Shown: positions 16,146-24,608 of the stretch, piece by piece
How the letters are laid out: each line of letters starts with the position of its first letter
How positions within the stretch are numbered: position 1 is the stretch's first letter
Assembly: GCA_041677365.1 (NCBI GenBank)
Contig: JBAYQC010000003.1
Span: forward strand, 1-28,119
Source: UBA2289 sp041677365
GTDB taxonomy: Bacteria; Bacillota_I; Bacilli_A; Izemoplasmatales; Hujiaoplasmataceae
Reading direction: 5' to 3'
Length of the DNA: 28,119 nucleotides
Notes under the pieces: generated by a model
What the model saw: only the letters and a program-made list of their open reading frames with translations
Database searches by the model: none
Told to the model about the DNA's origin: nothing
Made by a program: the position numbers and the translations under genes

Positions 16146-16571
16146 ATGAAAAGTTTAAGCATTAAAGAAATCAGAGTTGGGGATAGCGCAATGACAAGTA
16201 AGCAATTCTTAGAACAAGATGTTTTGGAATTTGCTAAGATTTCAACGGATCATAACCCTGCACATGTAGATAAAGAATATGCAGAAAAAACTTTTTTTAA
16301 AAAACAAATAGTACATGGTATGTTGGTCGGATCGTTGTTTAGTTCAATCTTTGGAGTGCAGTTACCAGGTCTTGGTAGTATCTACACTAAACAATCTTTA
16401 AAGTTCACCAAACCCGTTTATTTTGGCGATATAATTACTGCACAAGTAACAGTTAAAGAAATGAATGAAGAAAGAAATCGCGTTGTTTTTGACTGTGTAG
16501 CAAAAAATCAAAATGACGATATAGTAATAATTGGCGAAGCGGAAATCATGCCGCCAAGGAAGGAGAAATAA
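16146..16571 (+). CDS. MaoC-like (R)-enoyl-CoA hydratase
   Basis: This 141-residue hot-dog-fold protein belongs to the MaoC/PhaJ hydratases, which add water to trans-2-enoyl-CoA to give (R)-3-hydroxyacyl-CoA. The hydratase-2 motif reads STDHNPAHVDKEYAE, with the catalytic Asp35 and His40; the motif commonly has GDxNPxH, so T replaces G here. IVHGMLVGSLFSSI is the usual following helix. It is the first gene of the lysine operon, after the riboswitch, and its TAA shares an A with the next ATG. In this setting crotonyl-CoA, made by Kal, is the likely substrate, giving 3-hydroxybutyryl-CoA. It might run in the other direction, from acetoacetyl-CoA-derived 3-hydroxybutyryl-CoA to crotonyl-CoA. The family call is strong; the substrate is inferred. 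Confidence 0.85.
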   Translation: MKSLSIKEIRVGDSAMTSKQFLEQDVLEFAKISTDHNPAHVDKEYAEKTFFKKQIVHGMLVGSLFSSIFGVQLPGLGSIYTKQSLKFTKPVYFGDIITAQVTVKEMNEERNRVVFDCVAKNQNDDIVIIGEAEIMPPRKEK

Positions 16572-17224
16572 TGAAGGGATTTATCAATGAAAAAGAGTTC
16601 AGTGCTTTTCTTAAAGACGGATTAACAATTTCTGTTGGTGGTTTTCTTACTAATGGTACTCCAGAGAAACTAATCTCAATAATTGAAAAGTCAAATGTAA
16701 AAGACATAACGATTATTTGCACTGACGGTGGTTATGAGGATAAAGGAGTCGGGAGATTAATCGTCAATAATCAAGTTAAAAGACTGATAGCATCACATAT
16801 TGGAACTAATCCTTATGTGGGAAAACTCATGTCAGAAAACCAGCTAGAAGTGGAACTAGTTCCTCAAGGCACTTTAGTTGAAAGAATTAGAGCTTATGGA
16901 GCTGGTTTAGGTGGGATTTTAACACCTACTGGTGTAGACACTATTGTTGAAGAGGGAAAACAAGTTGTAGAAGTTAATAAAGTTAAGTATTTACTAGAGT
17001 TACCTTTAGGAGCTGATTTAGCTTTGATTGGTGGTGCGGTCGCTGATAAGTATGGAAATTTACAATATCTTCAAACAATGAGAAACTTTAATCCGACAAT
17101 GGCTACGGCCGCTGACTTAGTTGTTGTAGAACCAATAAATATCGTTGATGAAATGAATCCAGAACATATTATTACTCCTTATCCTTTTGTGGATTATATA
17201 TTGGTAGGTGAAGAAGATGAATGA
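16571..17224 (+). CDS. atoD: Acetoacetate CoA-transferase, subunit A (AtoD-like)
   Basis: This is the alpha subunit of a class I 3-oxoacid CoA-transferase, 217 residues. The start has the glycine-rich motif SVGGFLTNGTPEKLI, followed by ITIICTDGG, HIGTNP and the conserved YGAGLGGILTPTGVDT, and ADLALIGGAVADKYGNLQY near the end. In lysine fermentation such an enzyme moves CoA from butyryl-CoA (or another acyl-CoA) onto the acetoacetate released by Kce, giving acetoacetyl-CoA for thiolysis. The start overlaps the maoC stop by one base, and the 3' end overlaps the subunit B gene by eight bases, as expected for an obligate heteromer. Confidence 0.92.
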   Translation: MKGFINEKEFSAFLKDGLTISVGGFLTNGTPEKLISIIEKSNVKDITIICTDGGYEDKGVGRLIVNNQVKRLIASHIGTNPYVGKLMSENQLEVELVPQGTLVERIRAYGAGLGGILTPTGVDTIVEEGKQVVEVNKVKYLLELPLGADLALIGGAVADKYGNLQYLQTMRNFNPTMATAADLVVVEPINIVDEMNPEHIITPYPFVDYILVGEEDE

Positions 17225-17858
17225 AAAAGAAATAATTGCCGCTAGAATCGCCTTAGAATTAGAAGACGGTGATTTAGTTAATTTAGGAATTGGAATACCT
17301 ACCTTGGTTGCTAATTATGTTCCAGAGGAAAAAAGAGTTACTTTTCAGGCTGAGAATGGAATTATCGGGCTTGGTCCTCTAACAGAAGAAGATACCTATA
17401 TAGTTAATGCCGGAGGAATGAAAGCAAGTATATTACCGGGTGGAGCTTTTATCGATTCGATAACTTCATTCACTTTCATACGCGGAGGACACATAGATAT
17501 TACTGTTTTAGGTGCTTTAGAAGTAGATCAAGAAGGTTCAATTGCTTCTTGGATTATTCCGGGAAAGAAAGTGCCAGGAATGGGAGGAGCAATGGATTTA
17601 GTAACTGGAGCTAAAAGAGTTATTATTGCTTTGACTCATACTAACAAGGGAAAACCAAAGATATTGAAAAAATGCAGACTTCCACTTACCGCTGCTCATC
17701 AAGCAGATTTAATTGTAAGTGAAATGGCAGTAATGAAAGTGGAAAAAGATGGATTACATCTTCTAGAGGTACATCCAGATTATACAGTTCAAGATGTTAT
17801 TAATTCTACAGAAGCAGATTTAATCATCGGTGATGTTAAAAGAATGAGAGGAGTTTAA
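17217..17858 (+). CDS. atoA: Acetoacetate CoA-transferase, subunit B (AtoA-like)
   Basis: This is the beta subunit, carrying the catalytic glutamate: FQAENGIIGLGP contains the (S/A)ENG motif, with Glu46 forming the acyl-glutamyl-CoA intermediate in this family. Other marks are NLGIGIPTLV near the start and the glycine-rich PGKKVPGMGGAMDLV. The open frame begins at a GTG (17208), but the ATG at 17217 has GGTG six bases upstream and gives the family's usual start (MNEKEIIAARIA), so I chose it; the protein is then 213 residues. Whether the acyl donor is butyryl-CoA or acetyl-CoA cannot be read from sequence; butyryl-CoA is the donor in known lysine fermenters. Confidence 0.92.
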   Translation: MNEKEIIAARIALELEDGDLVNLGIGIPTLVANYVPEEKRVTFQAENGIIGLGPLTEEDTYIVNAGGMKASILPGGAFIDSITSFTFIRGGHIDITVLGALEVDQEGSIASWIIPGKKVPGMGGAMDLVTGAKRVIIALTHTNKGKPKILKKCRLPLTAAHQADLIVSEMAVMKVEKDGLHLLEVHPDYTVQDVINSTEADLIIGDVKRMRGV

Positions 17859-17859
17859 T

Positions 17860-18246
17860 ATGAAAACAACTTTTAAAATTAGAATGTCAAATCAAGATGC
17901 ACATTATGGTGGTAACTTAGTTGATGGCGCTCGTGTTTTAGCGCTCTTTGGTGATGCTGCTACTGAATTGTTGATTCGTTTAGACGGTGATGAGGGCTTG
18001 TTTAGAGCTTATGAGTCAGTTGATTTTTTAGCACCAATTTTTGCGGGAGATTTCTTAGAAGTAGAAGCAGAAATAATTGAAGCTGGAAATACATCCAGAA
18101 AAATAGCTTTTAACTGTTATAAGATTATTCAAGCAAGACCTGATATTTCAGCAAGTGCTTGTGATGTTTTAGAAGAAAAGATTCTAACTACTAAAGCGAT
18201 TGGTACTTGTATAGTACCCAAGGATTTGCAAAGATATGATGGATAA
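17860..18246 (+). CDS. kal: Kal, 3-aminobutyryl-CoA ammonia-lyase
   Basis: Kal removes ammonia from L-3-aminobutyryl-CoA to give crotonyl-CoA, the step after Kce. The 128-residue protein is a small hot-dog-fold enzyme. MSNQDAHYGGNLVDGARVL near the start is the recognisable family block, followed by LIRLDGDEGLFRAYESVDF and FAGDFLEVEAEI, as in acyl-CoA thioesterase-like folds. Its place directly before kce and kdd is the conserved order kal-kce-kdd-kamA known from Fusobacterium. The start has AGGAG seven bases upstream, two bases after the atoA stop. Confidence 0.92.
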   Translation: MKTTFKIRMSNQDAHYGGNLVDGARVLALFGDAATELLIRLDGDEGLFRAYESVDFLAPIFAGDFLEVEAEIIEAGNTSRKIAFNCYKIIQARPDISASACDVLEEKILTTKAIGTCIVPKDLQRYDG

Positions 18247-19069
18247 GTTAATTATTACTTGTGCGATAAGTGGAGCTGAAGTAACTAAACAACATAATCC
18301 AGCAGTACCATATACTGTTGATGAAATGGTTGAAGCCGCAGAAAGTGCTTATAAAGCTGGTGCCTCAATCATTCATTTGCATGCTCGAAACGATGATGGG
18401 ACACCAACTCAAGATAAAGAACGATACTTAGAAATTTATCAAGCCATTAAGAAAAGATGTCCCGAACTCATTATTCAGGTTTCTACGGGCGGGGCTGTAG
18501 GCATGTCAAGAGAAGAACGTTCTCAAGTTTTAGATATATTACCAGAAATGGCAACTTTAGATTGTGGTACACTAAATTTTGGTGGTGATGATATTTTCGT
18601 TAACACGGAAAACGACATCATTTATTTCGCAAATAAAATGAATGATTTAGGTGTACGTTATGAAATGGAATGTTTTGAAAAAGGACATATTGATTTAACT
18701 TTAAGATTAATAAAAAAAGGCTACATTAAAAATCATCTACACTATAGTTTTGTTTTAGGTGTAATAGGTGGTATGCAGGGTGAAGAAAGAGATTTTATAT
18801 TTCTTAAAGATAGCATTCCTGAAGGTTCTACTTACAGTGTAGCTGGTATTGGAAAGTATGAGTTTAGTCTAGCTGAACTAGCTATTAAACATGGTGGTCA
18901 TGTTAGGGTTGGTTTAGAAGATAATATCTATCTTGAGAAAGGTATACTAGCAAAATCGAATGCTGAGCTAGTAGAAAAAGTAGTTAAAATGGCCAAAAGA
19001 GAAGGTCGAGAGATAGCTACACCTCAAGAAACAAGAATGATTTTAAAAATGGGAGGATATAATGAATAA
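18236..19069 (+). CDS. kce: Kce, 3-keto-5-aminohexanoate cleavage enzyme
   Basis: Kce condenses 3-keto-5-aminohexanoate with acetyl-CoA and splits it to L-3-aminobutyryl-CoA and acetoacetate, using Zn in a TIM barrel. The zinc motif is IIHLHAR (His47 and His49), with the third ligand probably Glu228 in VRVGLEDNIY. Other family blocks are ITCAISGAEVTKQHNPAVPYT and QVSTGGAVGMSREER. The 277 residues match BKACE-family enzymes. The family also contains beta-keto acid cleavage enzymes for other substrates, but the context fixes this one as Kce. The start overlaps kal by 11 bases. Two ATGs are adjacent (18236 and 18239); the first is nearer the AAGGA at 18220. Confidence 0.95.
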   Translation: MMDKLIITCAISGAEVTKQHNPAVPYTVDEMVEAAESAYKAGASIIHLHARNDDGTPTQDKERYLEIYQAIKKRCPELIIQVSTGGAVGMSREERSQVLDILPEMATLDCGTLNFGGDDIFVNTENDIIYFANKMNDLGVRYEMECFEKGHIDLTLRLIKKGYIKNHLHYSFVLGVIGGMQGEERDFIFLKDSIPEGSTYSVAGIGKYEFSLAELAIKHGGHVRVGLEDNIYLEKGILAKSNAELVEKVVKMAKREGREIATPQETRMILKMGGYNE

Positions 19070-20096
19070 ATTATGCAAGTACGGTACTCACAGAGTTATT
19101 TCTCCTAAAGGTACCTTGCCGCAATCGGCGGATAAAATAGATAATAATATGATTTGCTATGCAAATGAGATATTAGTAGATGTTGATATTTTGAATATTG
19201 ATTCAGCTTCATTTACACAAATAAAAAAGGCTTGTGATTCTGACATTTCTAAAATGAAGATTATGATTATGGATATTGTTTCGCAAAAAGGTAAAATGCA
19301 GAATCCTATTACTGGTAGTGGTGGAATGTTTATTGGTAGGGTTAGAGAAATCGGTAAAGATTTAAATCTATCGGTAAAAACCGGTGATCAAATCGCTTCT
19401 TTGGTTTCCTTATCCTTGACTCCATTAAAAATAGATGAAATTATTGATGTTGATCTTGATAAGGATAAAGTAAAAATTATTGGTCAAGCAATATTATTTG
19501 AAACGGGAATATTCGCTAAAATTCCTGATGACTTACCAGCAAATGTTGTCCTTTCAGCTCTAGATGTTGCTGGGGCTGCGGCTCAAGTAGCTAAATTAGT
19601 AAAAAAAGATGATACAGTACTGATATTAGGTGCTGGCGGTAAGTCAGGAATTTTATGTACATATCAAGCTAGAAAGAGTGCTGGTAAGAATGGTAAGATA
19701 ATTGGGTTAACTAATTTATCCTCACAAAAGCAAGATTTAGAAAAACTAGGTATCTGTGATCATATAATTGTCGGTGACGCAACAAAGCCTGTAGAAGTTT
19801 ATGAAGAGGTAAAACGAGTAGCTCCTGATTTAGCTGATGTAACAATAAATGTCGTTAATGTTGCTAATACAGAAATGTCTAGTATTTTACCAACAAAAAG
19901 TTCTGGAACTATTTATTTCTTCTCTATGGCAACTTCATTTACAAAAGCGGCTTTAGGAGCTGAAGGAATTGCTCAAGAGGCAGTGATGATTATCGGTAAT
20001 GGTTACACGAAAGATCATGCGGATTTTACACTAAATTTATTAAGAGAATCTGATGAACTATACGAATTATTTACAGAAAGGTACGGTGATAAGTGA
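19062..20096 (+). CDS. kdd: Kdd, L-erythro-3,5-diaminohexanoate dehydrogenase
   Basis: Kdd oxidatively deaminates 3,5-diaminohexanoate to 3-keto-5-aminohexanoate with NAD(P). The protein is 344 residues, an alcohol-dehydrogenase-like scaffold without catalytic zinc ligands. The Rossmann motif is LILGAGGKSGILC (Gly190-Gly196), and the N-terminal KYGTHRVISPKGTLPQ and the NPITGSGGMFIGRV segment are typical of Kdd. It overlaps kce by eight bases with GGAGG inside the kce end. The TGA stop overlaps the kamA ATG by one base. Confidence 0.95.
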   Translation: MNKLCKYGTHRVISPKGTLPQSADKIDNNMICYANEILVDVDILNIDSASFTQIKKACDSDISKMKIMIMDIVSQKGKMQNPITGSGGMFIGRVREIGKDLNLSVKTGDQIASLVSLSLTPLKIDEIIDVDLDKDKVKIIGQAILFETGIFAKIPDDLPANVVLSALDVAGAAAQVAKLVKKDDTVLILGAGGKSGILCTYQARKSAGKNGKIIGLTNLSSQKQDLEKLGICDHIIVGDATKPVEVYEEVKRVAPDLADVTINVVNVANTEMSSILPTKSSGTIYFFSMATSFTKAALGAEGIAQEAVMIIGNGYTKDHADFTLNLLRESDELYELFTERYGDK

Positions 20097-21346
20097 TGAA
20101 AAATATTTTAAATGATGCTTATTTAGACCGAAAACAAAAGTATTTTCCCAATGTTAAAAATGAAGAATGGAAAGACTGGCATTGGCAAGTTAGAAATAGA
20201 ATAAAGTCTGTTGAAGAGTTAGAAAAATATGTTGAGCTCTCAGATAAAGAGAAATCTGATATCAAAAATGTGTTATCAAAATTTAGAATGGCAATAACCC
20301 CTTATTATCTTTGCCTAATTAATCCGGACAATCCAAATTGTCCAATTAAGAAGCAAGCTATTCCTTCAATATATGAGATGCACATTGGAGAAAACGATAT
20401 GTTGGACCCTTTAGCTGAAGATACAGATTCTCCAGTTCCTGGATTAACTCATAGATATCCTGATCGTGTTTTATTCTTAATTACCGATATGTGTTCAATG
20501 TATTGCAGACATTGTACTAGAAGAAGATTTGCTGGACAGCATGATTCAAGAATGCCTAAAGATAGAATTGATCAAGCTATAGAATATATAAGTAAAAATC
20601 CAGAAATTCGTGATGTATTACTATCCGGTGGAGATGCTTTATTAGTAGCTGATGAAGTATTAGAGGATATTATTAAAAGACTTAGAGAAATTGAACATGT
20701 AGAAATAATTCGTCTTGGTACTAGAACACCGGTTGTTCTTCCGCAAAGAATTACCCAAGATTTTGTAAACATGTTAAAAAAATATCATCCTATCTGGTTG
20801 AACACACATTTTAATCATTATGATGAAATTACCAGCGAATCTAAACATGCAATTGATTTATTGGCAGATGCAGGTGTTCCTTTAGGTAATCAATCGGTAT
20901 TGCTTAGAGGTATTAATGATTCAGTTGAAGTAATGAAAACATTAGTTCAAAGACTTGCATATATTAGAGTTAGACCCTATTACATATACCAATGTGATTT
21001 ATCTTTAGGAATTGAACATTTTAGAACCCCAGTTTCTAAGGGAATCGAAATTGTTGAAGGTTTAAGAGGGCATACATCAGGTTATTGTGTACCTACTTTT
21101 GTTGTTGACGCTCCTGGTGGAGGCGGTAAAATTCCTGTTATGCCAAATTATGTTATATCTCAAGCCCCTGGTAAAATTGTATTGAGAAATTATGAAGGAG
21201 TTATTTCAACATATTCTGAACCTACTAATTATGAAAATAATGATCATTTTGAAAATGCTGATGGTGTAAGTGCGTTATTGGCAGGAAAAAGGATTTCATT
21301 AGAACCAAAAGATTTAGAAAGAAGGAAAAGAACATTAAAGAAATAA
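20096..21346 (+). CDS. kamA: KamA, L-lysine 2,3-aminomutase
   Basis: KamA is the radical-SAM, PLP-dependent enzyme that converts L-lysine to L-beta-lysine, the first step of the pathway. The [4Fe-4S] motif CSMYCRHC gives Cys133, Cys137 and Cys140. PGGGGKIP holds the PLP lysine, Lys345. Asp301 and Asp338 sit where the two substrate-amine-binding aspartates lie in the Clostridium subterminale enzyme (293 and 330); the same offset of eight also fits the cysteines and Lys337, so specificity for lysine is well supported. The frame opens with GTG at 20093, but the ATG at 20096 has GGTG seven bases upstream and gives 416 residues, the same length as the clostridial enzyme. Confidence 0.97.
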   Translation: MKNILNDAYLDRKQKYFPNVKNEEWKDWHWQVRNRIKSVEELEKYVELSDKEKSDIKNVLSKFRMAITPYYLCLINPDNPNCPIKKQAIPSIYEMHIGENDMLDPLAEDTDSPVPGLTHRYPDRVLFLITDMCSMYCRHCTRRRFAGQHDSRMPKDRIDQAIEYISKNPEIRDVLLSGGDALLVADEVLEDIIKRLREIEHVEIIRLGTRTPVVLPQRITQDFVNMLKKYHPIWLNTHFNHYDEITSESKHAIDLLADAGVPLGNQSVLLRGINDSVEVMKTLVQRLAYIRVRPYYIYQCDLSLGIEHFRTPVSKGIEIVEGLRGHTSGYCVPTFVVDAPGGGGKIPVMPNYVISQAPGKIVLRNYEGVISTYSEPTNYENNDHFENADGVSALLAGKRISLEPKDLERRKRTLKK

Positions 21347-22323
21347 TGGATACCCTTGATAAATTCAAGGTAATAAGTATAGTAGGTAATACAAAAAACG
21401 CAGGGAAAACTACCGTCTTAAATTATTATCTTGAGAAGTTCGACAAACCAATTGGCTTGAGCTCTATCGGTTTAGATGGAGAAGAAATTGATCAAGTTAA
21501 TTTTTTAGAGAAACCAAGAATTTTTGTTGATAAGGGATACTTTATTGCAACAGCAAGTGAAACTTTAAAATACTTCACCTGTAAATATCAAATTGCTAGA
21601 ACTACTGGCATCTTTACCTCTATAGGTGAAGTAATAATTGTAGAAGTTACTTCACCTGGGAAGGCTTTAATAGCTGGACCAGCAAAAGTAATTGAGATGG
21701 CTAAAATAATAGAGTTATTAAACAATGAGCCCGTAGAAAAAATCATCATTGATGGGGCTTTTTCAAGACAGATATTTTCAAGGTTGAGTCAAGCTACAAT
21801 TCTAGTAATTGGTGCTAACTATTCTAACGATATGAATGCTGTCGTTAATAATGCCAGGTTAAATATTAAGCAGTTGAATTTAAATGTTATCACTGACGAT
21901 CGATTAGTAGGACAAAACAATATTTGTTTAATTGACGAAATGAATCAATTAGAGAGATTAGATTATTCTACAGTAATCGGTAATGTAGATGCTTTTTTTA
22001 AATTAGATTTTTCTAGGGTTAAGTATGTATACTTTCCTAGGTCAATAACTAATCAATTTGTAGAGAGACTAATCAAAGAAAGACATAATGTTTCTTTTGA
22101 TATTATCTTAGATTCACCAACTTATCTCCAATTAAGTGATAAAAATTTAGAGAATCTCTTTAAATTGAAATTAAAAATATTTGTTACAAACCCGATCAAT
22201 TTAGCAGCTGTATTTTATAACCCCTTTTCACCAAGAGGGTATGAATTTTCTAATATTGAATTTAAGGAATGTTTAGAAAAAGCTCTAAAACAAAAGGTTT
22301 ATAATGTTTTAAAGGATGGATAA
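21346..22323 (+). CDS. kamB: KamB-like, putative lysine 5,6-aminomutase reactivase subunit
   Basis: The 325-residue protein starts with a P-loop-like motif, VGNTKNAGKTT (Gly14 to Thr23), with five rather than four residues before GKT. It is followed by VEVTSPGKALIAGPAKV and a strand-rich middle (EKIIIDGAF, ATILVIGAN). The conserved position directly after kamA and before the kamDE pair is that of KamB, described as part of an ATP-dependent system that reactivates lysine 5,6-aminomutase after cobalamin inactivation. I recognise it mainly by position and by the P-loop, so the function is less certain than for its neighbours. Its ATG overlaps the kamA TAA, and there is no good ribosome site nearby, so it depends on coupled translation. 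The usual partner KamC (MutS-like ATPase) is not next to it. Confidence 0.7.
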   Translation: MDTLDKFKVISIVGNTKNAGKTTVLNYYLEKFDKPIGLSSIGLDGEEIDQVNFLEKPRIFVDKGYFIATASETLKYFTCKYQIARTTGIFTSIGEVIIVEVTSPGKALIAGPAKVIEMAKIIELLNNEPVEKIIIDGAFSRQIFSRLSQATILVIGANYSNDMNAVVNNARLNIKQLNLNVITDDRLVGQNNICLIDEMNQLERLDYSTVIGNVDAFFKLDFSRVKYVYFPRSITNQFVERLIKERHNVSFDIILDSPTYLQLSDKNLENLFKLKLKIFVTNPINLAAVFYNPFSPRGYEFSNIEFKECLEKALKQKVYNVLKDG

Positions 22324-22324
22324 A

Positions 22325-23881
22325 ATGAATAAACTAAATTTAGATAAAAGACAAATTGAATCTTGTAGAAGTTATGCAAATGTAATAGCTGAAAACGTAC
22401 AAAATTTCATAAACAGACATTCTACCGTTAGTGTTGAAAGAACAGTATTAAGATTATTAGGTGTTGATGGAGTTGATGAATTTTCAATACCACTACCTAA
22501 TAAGATGGTTGATGATGTTGTTAATAACGGTGATATCACTTTGGGTATCAGCGTTTATATTGCCTCAGCTTTAAAAGCAACCAACATGTCTTTGGATAAG
22601 TTTGTCGATCTGTATAAGAATAATAATATATCACTAACAGATTATAAACTCTTGAATAGTGATCAAGTAAAAACTGTACTAAAACCGTACTATGAAAATG
22701 GTTTAGAGAAAATCAAGGCAAATAAAAAGATTAGAGAAGAGTACTTGAAGAAATATCCAAGAGACAAAACGGATATCTATGTTATTGTCGCTACAGGAAA
22801 CATTGATGAAGATGTAGTACAAGCAGTAGCTGCAGCTAAAGCTGGAGCTGATATTATTGCAGTAATTAGATCTACAGGACAATCTTTATTGGATTATGTT
22901 CCTTACGGAAAGACTACTGAAGGTTTTGGCGGTACTTTTGCAACTCAAGAAAACTTTAAAATTATGAGAGCTGCTTTAGATGAAGTAAGCAAAGAAGAAC
23001 AAAGATATATTTATTTAGTTAATTACGCTTCAGGACTGTGCATGCCCGAAATAGCATGCTTAGGAGCTCTAGAGCGTCTAGATGTTCTTTTAAATGATAG
23101 TATTTATGGAATTATTTTTAGAGATATTAATATGCAGAGAACTTTTATTGATCAGTATTTTTCTCGTTTAATTAATGCTTACTCCGGAATAATAATTAAT
23201 ACTGGAGAAGATAACTATTTGACAACCGCTGATGCTGTTGAAGAAGCTCATACAGTTACTGCTTCTCAGTTTATCAATGAAGCTTTTGCTAAAAAAGCTC
23301 ATTTAGAGAATAAACTTATGGGTTTAGGCCATGCATTTGAAATTAATCCTGAGGTCGAAAACAGTTTTTTGTTTGAGTTAGCTCAAGCGCAACTAGCTAG
23401 AGAAATATTTCCTGATGCGCCACTTAAATACATGCCACCAACTAAACACATCACTGGAAATATTTTTAGAGCTTACCAACAGAATGCAATGTTTAATATG
23501 GTAACGACTATGACCAATCAATCAATCCACTTATTGGGAATGATGACTGAAGCAATTCATACACCATATTTGTCAGATCGGTATTTGGCGATTAAAAACG
23601 CAAAGATGATTCAAAAAACTATGAAGGATTTCGGTGATGAAATTTCTTATAAACAGAATGGTTTAATTCAAAAACGTGCTCATGAAGTTTTGGATTCTGC
23701 TGAAAAACTGCTAAAACAGATAGCTGAAGATGGTATGTTTGAAAGTTTAGCTTCTGGTGTGTTTGCTCAAACAAAAAGAAAAGCAGATGGTGGAAAAGGT
23801 TTGAGTGGTGTGTTTGAAAAACATAAAAACTATCTTAATGTTGTTTTAGAAAAAATGGAGGAATCGTTCAATGAGAATTAA
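22325..23881 (+). CDS. kamD: KamD, lysine 5,6-aminomutase alpha subunit
   Basis: KamD is the large TIM-barrel subunit of the AdoCbl- and PLP-dependent aminomutase that moves the terminal amino group of beta-lysine (or D-lysine), giving 3,5-diaminohexanoate. Family segments include NVQNFINRHSTVSVERTVLR, IRSTGQSLLDYVPYGKTTEG followed by GFGGTFATQENFK, and KYMPPTKHITGNIFRAYQQN. There is an ATG at 22316 in frame, but AAAGG abuts it; the ATG at 22325 lies nine bases downstream of the same site and gives 518 residues, close to the 516 of the Clostridium sticklandii subunit. It overlaps kamE by 11 bases, fitting a 1:1 complex. Confidence 0.95.
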   Translation: MNKLNLDKRQIESCRSYANVIAENVQNFINRHSTVSVERTVLRLLGVDGVDEFSIPLPNKMVDDVVNNGDITLGISVYIASALKATNMSLDKFVDLYKNNNISLTDYKLLNSDQVKTVLKPYYENGLEKIKANKKIREEYLKKYPRDKTDIYVIVATGNIDEDVVQAVAAAKAGADIIAVIRSTGQSLLDYVPYGKTTEGFGGTFATQENFKIMRAALDEVSKEEQRYIYLVNYASGLCMPEIACLGALERLDVLLNDSIYGIIFRDINMQRTFIDQYFSRLINAYSGIIINTGEDNYLTTADAVEEAHTVTASQFINEAFAKKAHLENKLMGLGHAFEINPEVENSFLFELAQAQLAREIFPDAPLKYMPPTKHITGNIFRAYQQNAMFNMVTTMTNQSIHLLGMMTEAIHTPYLSDRYLAIKNAKMIQKTMKDFGDEISYKQNGLIQKRAHEVLDSAEKLLKQIAEDGMFESLASGVFAQTKRKADGGKGLSGVFEKHKNYLNVVLEKMEESFNEN

Positions 23882-24602
23882 ACCTTATGGAGATACCTTA
23901 AACGATGGTAAAGTACAATTAAGTTTTACGTTACCGGTTTCTAATACTGCTAAAGGAATAGCAGCCGCTAAACTTATTGCTAAAGAGATGGGTCTCATCG
24001 ATCCAAATGTTGTTCACGCTGAAAGTCTAAGTGAAGATTTTAGTTTTTATATTGTTTATGGAAGTGTAAATAAGAGCATTGAGTTTGATGATATTTTTGT
24101 GGAAGAGATTACACAAAAAGCTTTTTCACGAGAAGAAATAGAATCAGTTATAAATTCACAATTTAAACGTAATATTGTATTTGTTGGGGCTTCTACTGGA
24201 ACGGATGCCCATACAGTTGGTATTGATGCTATAATGAATATGAAAGGTTTTGCCGGTCATTATGGTTTAGAGAGATATGCAGGGATAACAGCTTATAACT
24301 TAGGCTCTCAAGTAGCTAATGAAGATTTTGTTAAGGAAGCAATAGAGAAAAAGGCTGATGTTTTATTGGTATCGCAAACAGTAACACAAAAAGATGTGCA
24401 TTTAAAGAATATGGTTGAACTGGTTGAATTATTGGAAGCTGAAGGATTACGAGAGAAGATTGTCCTTATTGCTGGTGGAGCGAGAATAACTCACGAGCTA
24501 GCAAAAGAATTGGGATATGATGCTGGTTTTGGTCCGGGAAGTTTTGCAGAAGATGTAGCAACTTTCGCTATTAATGAACTGATAAAGAGAAAAAAGAGGT
24601 GA
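23871..24602 (+). CDS. kamE: KamE, lysine 5,6-aminomutase beta (B12-binding) subunit
   Basis: KamE is the small subunit with a Rossmann-like cobalamin domain. The base-off/His-on motif is DAHTVG (Asp112, His114, Gly117). Lys125 in IMNMKGFAGHYGLER is the probable PLP Schiff-base lysine: in the clostridial enzyme the cobalt-ligand His133 and PLP Lys144 are 11 residues apart, as here. The N-terminal half is the dimerisation part. The protein has 243 residues, about 19 fewer than the C. sticklandii subunit before the motif, with a clear GGAGG at the chosen start, so it is naturally short rather than misannotated. KamD and KamE together form the active complex. Confidence 0.96.
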   Translation: MRIKPYGDTLNDGKVQLSFTLPVSNTAKGIAAAKLIAKEMGLIDPNVVHAESLSEDFSFYIVYGSVNKSIEFDDIFVEEITQKAFSREEIESVINSQFKRNIVFVGASTGTDAHTVGIDAIMNMKGFAGHYGLERYAGITAYNLGSQVANEDFVKEAIEKKADVLLVSQTVTQKDVHLKNMVELVELLEAEGLREKIVLIAGGARITHELAKELGYDAGFGPGSFAEDVATFAINELIKRKKR

Positions 24603-24608
24603 ATTTTT

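Noticed and set aside
17208..17216. GTG start for the CoA-transferase subunit B gene
   Set aside because: The ATG at 17217 has the better-spaced GGTG site and gives the normal family N-terminus; the GTG is part of that ribosome site.
20093..20095. GTG start for kamA
   Set aside because: The following ATG has correct spacing to GGTG and yields 416 residues, the length of the characterised clostridial enzyme.
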